Shown here: positions 63,901-64,000 of the stretch, piece by piece
Numbering within the stretch: position 1 is the stretch's first letter
How the letters are laid out: each line of letters begins with the position of its first letter
Assembly: GCF_014861485.1 (NCBI RefSeq)
Contig: NZ_JACZHT010000003.1
Location: forward strand, 186,001-250,000
Length of the DNA: 64,000 bases
DNA from: Phaeovibrio sulfidiphilus
Lineage (GTDB): Bacteria; Pseudomonadota; Alphaproteobacteria; Rhodospirillales; Rhodospirillaceae
Direction: 5' to 3'
Translations under genes and position numbers: made by a program
Notes under the pieces: model-generated
Database searches by the model: none
What the model saw: only the letters and a program-made list of their open reading frames with translations
What the model was told of the DNA's origin: nothing

Positions 63901-64000
63901 ATGGTCACCTGGAGAAGGATCGGCAGGACCGCGCCCTGAACGGCCCGCGCCTGCTTCACGCCATTGATGGCGGCCTTGAACTGGAGGGGATCCTGACAGG
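60939..64000 (-). CDS. metH: Methionine synthase, cobalamin-dependent (5' end missing)
   Basis: MetH transfers a methyl group from methyltetrahydrofolate to homocysteine via cobalamin. The frame is still open at 64000, so the N-terminus is outside the window. Visible parts in order: the end of the homocysteine domain with zinc ligands (GGCCGTTPAHI), the pterin-binding domain (IGERLNANGSKKFR, VFDSTETPVLEAAL), the cap and B12-binding domains with GDVHDIGKN (cobalamin-ligand His) and GLSGLLVKSTIIM, and the C-terminal activation domain (YRGARYSFGYPACPNLEDQ, LTEEWELVPEQSTSALV). Over 1000 residues are visible and no damage was seen. It depends on cobalamin, in line with a cobalamin-synthesis gene at the other end of the window. 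Confidence 0.96.
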   Translation of the reverse strand, partial: CQDPLQFKAAINGVKQARAVQGAVLPILLQVTMETTGSLLVGTDLSAVIAIAASLEVDSLGFNCATGPREMSDHLRQLSESWPGFLSVQPNAGLPELLDGKAHYPLGADEFADWHRRFVTEDGLNLVGGCCGTTPAHIGATNAMLTDLAGGAVRPAPVRRSVHFVPSVASLYHGVPLRQENSFLSIGERLNANGSKKFRTLQESQDWDGIVAMGREQVREGSNTLDVCTAFVGRNEVADMTEVVSRLRGSVPTPLVFDSTETPVLEAALKLYGGKAIVNSINFEDGEGEAEKRLGLAREFGASVIALTIDEEGMAKSADDKLRIARRLYEFAVGRHHLPASDLLFDPLTFTICTGVEEDRTLGVETLEAIRRIRDEMPEVQIILGLSNISFGLKPAARAVLNSVFLDEAIKVGLTGAIVHVSKILPLHTLAPEEVETALDLIYDRRREGYDPLHAFIALFEGRTEVRTVDRTDQTVEERLKDRIIEGNRLGIEEDLEEALKTHAPLDIVNEILLDGMKVVGELFGSGKMQLPFVLQSAETMKAAVAALEPHMEKKDAMDTRGTMVLATVKGDVHDIGKNLVDIILSNNGYRVINLGIKQPLPAILEAARAHNADAIGLSGLLVKSTIIMKENLEEMAREGWNTPVILGGAALTRRFVEDDCTRAYGNHGRVAYARDAFDGLDLMGKVVAGEFDAYLAAITARKAEQAAAPALVPGAQAPLSAQEARTQARGVLERPVGHDDSDLHREDLKRATDVRVPPFWGARVLENVSIKSVVPFVNEKTLFGFQWRYRRGDRPADEWNAWIDANVRPIYHDWLKKAATEELIVPKAVYGFWKAASDGNDLILFAPDGVREVGRFSLPRQGKSGGLCISDFVLDVALGPECRDVIGLQAVTVGAAASRESARLFESNAYRDYLYFHGLSVEVAEAMAEYVHKRIRADLGYSGEDARETGDLLRQKYRGARYSFGYPACPNLEDQAQILELLGADRIGLSLTEEWELVPEQSTSALVILHPQARYFSV

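Overview
The window is a very GC-rich bacterial chromosome segment. The gene content (ImuA/ImuB/DnaE2 mutasome, VPLPA-CTERM surface proteins, the alphaproteobacterial HAD-IIA hydrolase, a dapF-mtaB-ftsY run, an NDUFAF5-like methyltransferase) points to an alphaproteobacterium, most likely of the Rhodospirillales. This placement is inferred from gene families; no rRNA is present to confirm it. No tRNA, rRNA, CRISPR array, insertion sequence or prophage was recognised.

Layout. 1-1.4 kb: 3' part of a cobyric acid synthase-like gene that lacks the glutaminase cysteine. 2.7-9.6 kb: imuA-imuB-dnaE2 translesion-synthesis operon, in which ImuB carries a low-complexity insertion of about 470 residues. 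9.6-12.1 kb: a LysE exporter and a methyltransferase (minus strand), divergent from comF. 12.5-15.1 kb: a small lipoprotein gene, then trpD-trpC (minus strand). 15.8-20.2 kb: copper P-type ATPase, a divergent polysaccharide deacetylase and a CopZ-type chaperone. 21-31.2 kb: a leucine/isovalerate (Liu-type) catabolic cluster with an AtuA-like protein, a TetR regulator and an acyl-CoA synthetase. 31.3-38.8 kb: a relatively AT-rich accessory island with two paralogous VPLPA-CTERM proteins flanking a large autotransporter whose passenger carries GGA(I/L) and FxxN repeats like chlamydial Pmp proteins, plus a decayed copy of the autotransporter's signal-peptide region. 39.3-50.6 kb: housekeeping genes (mutS, nth, rpsD, def-fmt-truA, HAD hydrolase, ABC1 kinase, oligoendopeptidase F). 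50.9-51.4 kb: a C-rich tandem repeat of about 0.5 kb. 51.5-60.2 kb: an FAD amine oxidase, dapF-mtaB-ftsY, a DUF1848 protein and a membrane-anchored TPR protein. 60.4-64 kb: a phzF pseudogene and the 3' part of metH.

How the genes fit together. The imuA-imuB-dnaE2 genes overlap and should act as one mutasome. def-fmt-truA and dapF-mtaB-ftsY are compact, partly overlapping operons for translation, tRNA modification and membrane targeting. The liu genes convert isovaleryl-CoA towards 3-hydroxy-3-methylglutaryl-CoA, but no HMG-CoA lyase is visible here. The most unusual items are the ImuB insertion, the Pmp-like autotransporter/VPLPA-CTERM island, the CobQ-like protein without its catalytic Cys, a TetR-type dyad inside the regulator's own reading frame, and tandem duplications spanning the stop codons of mutS and rpsD.
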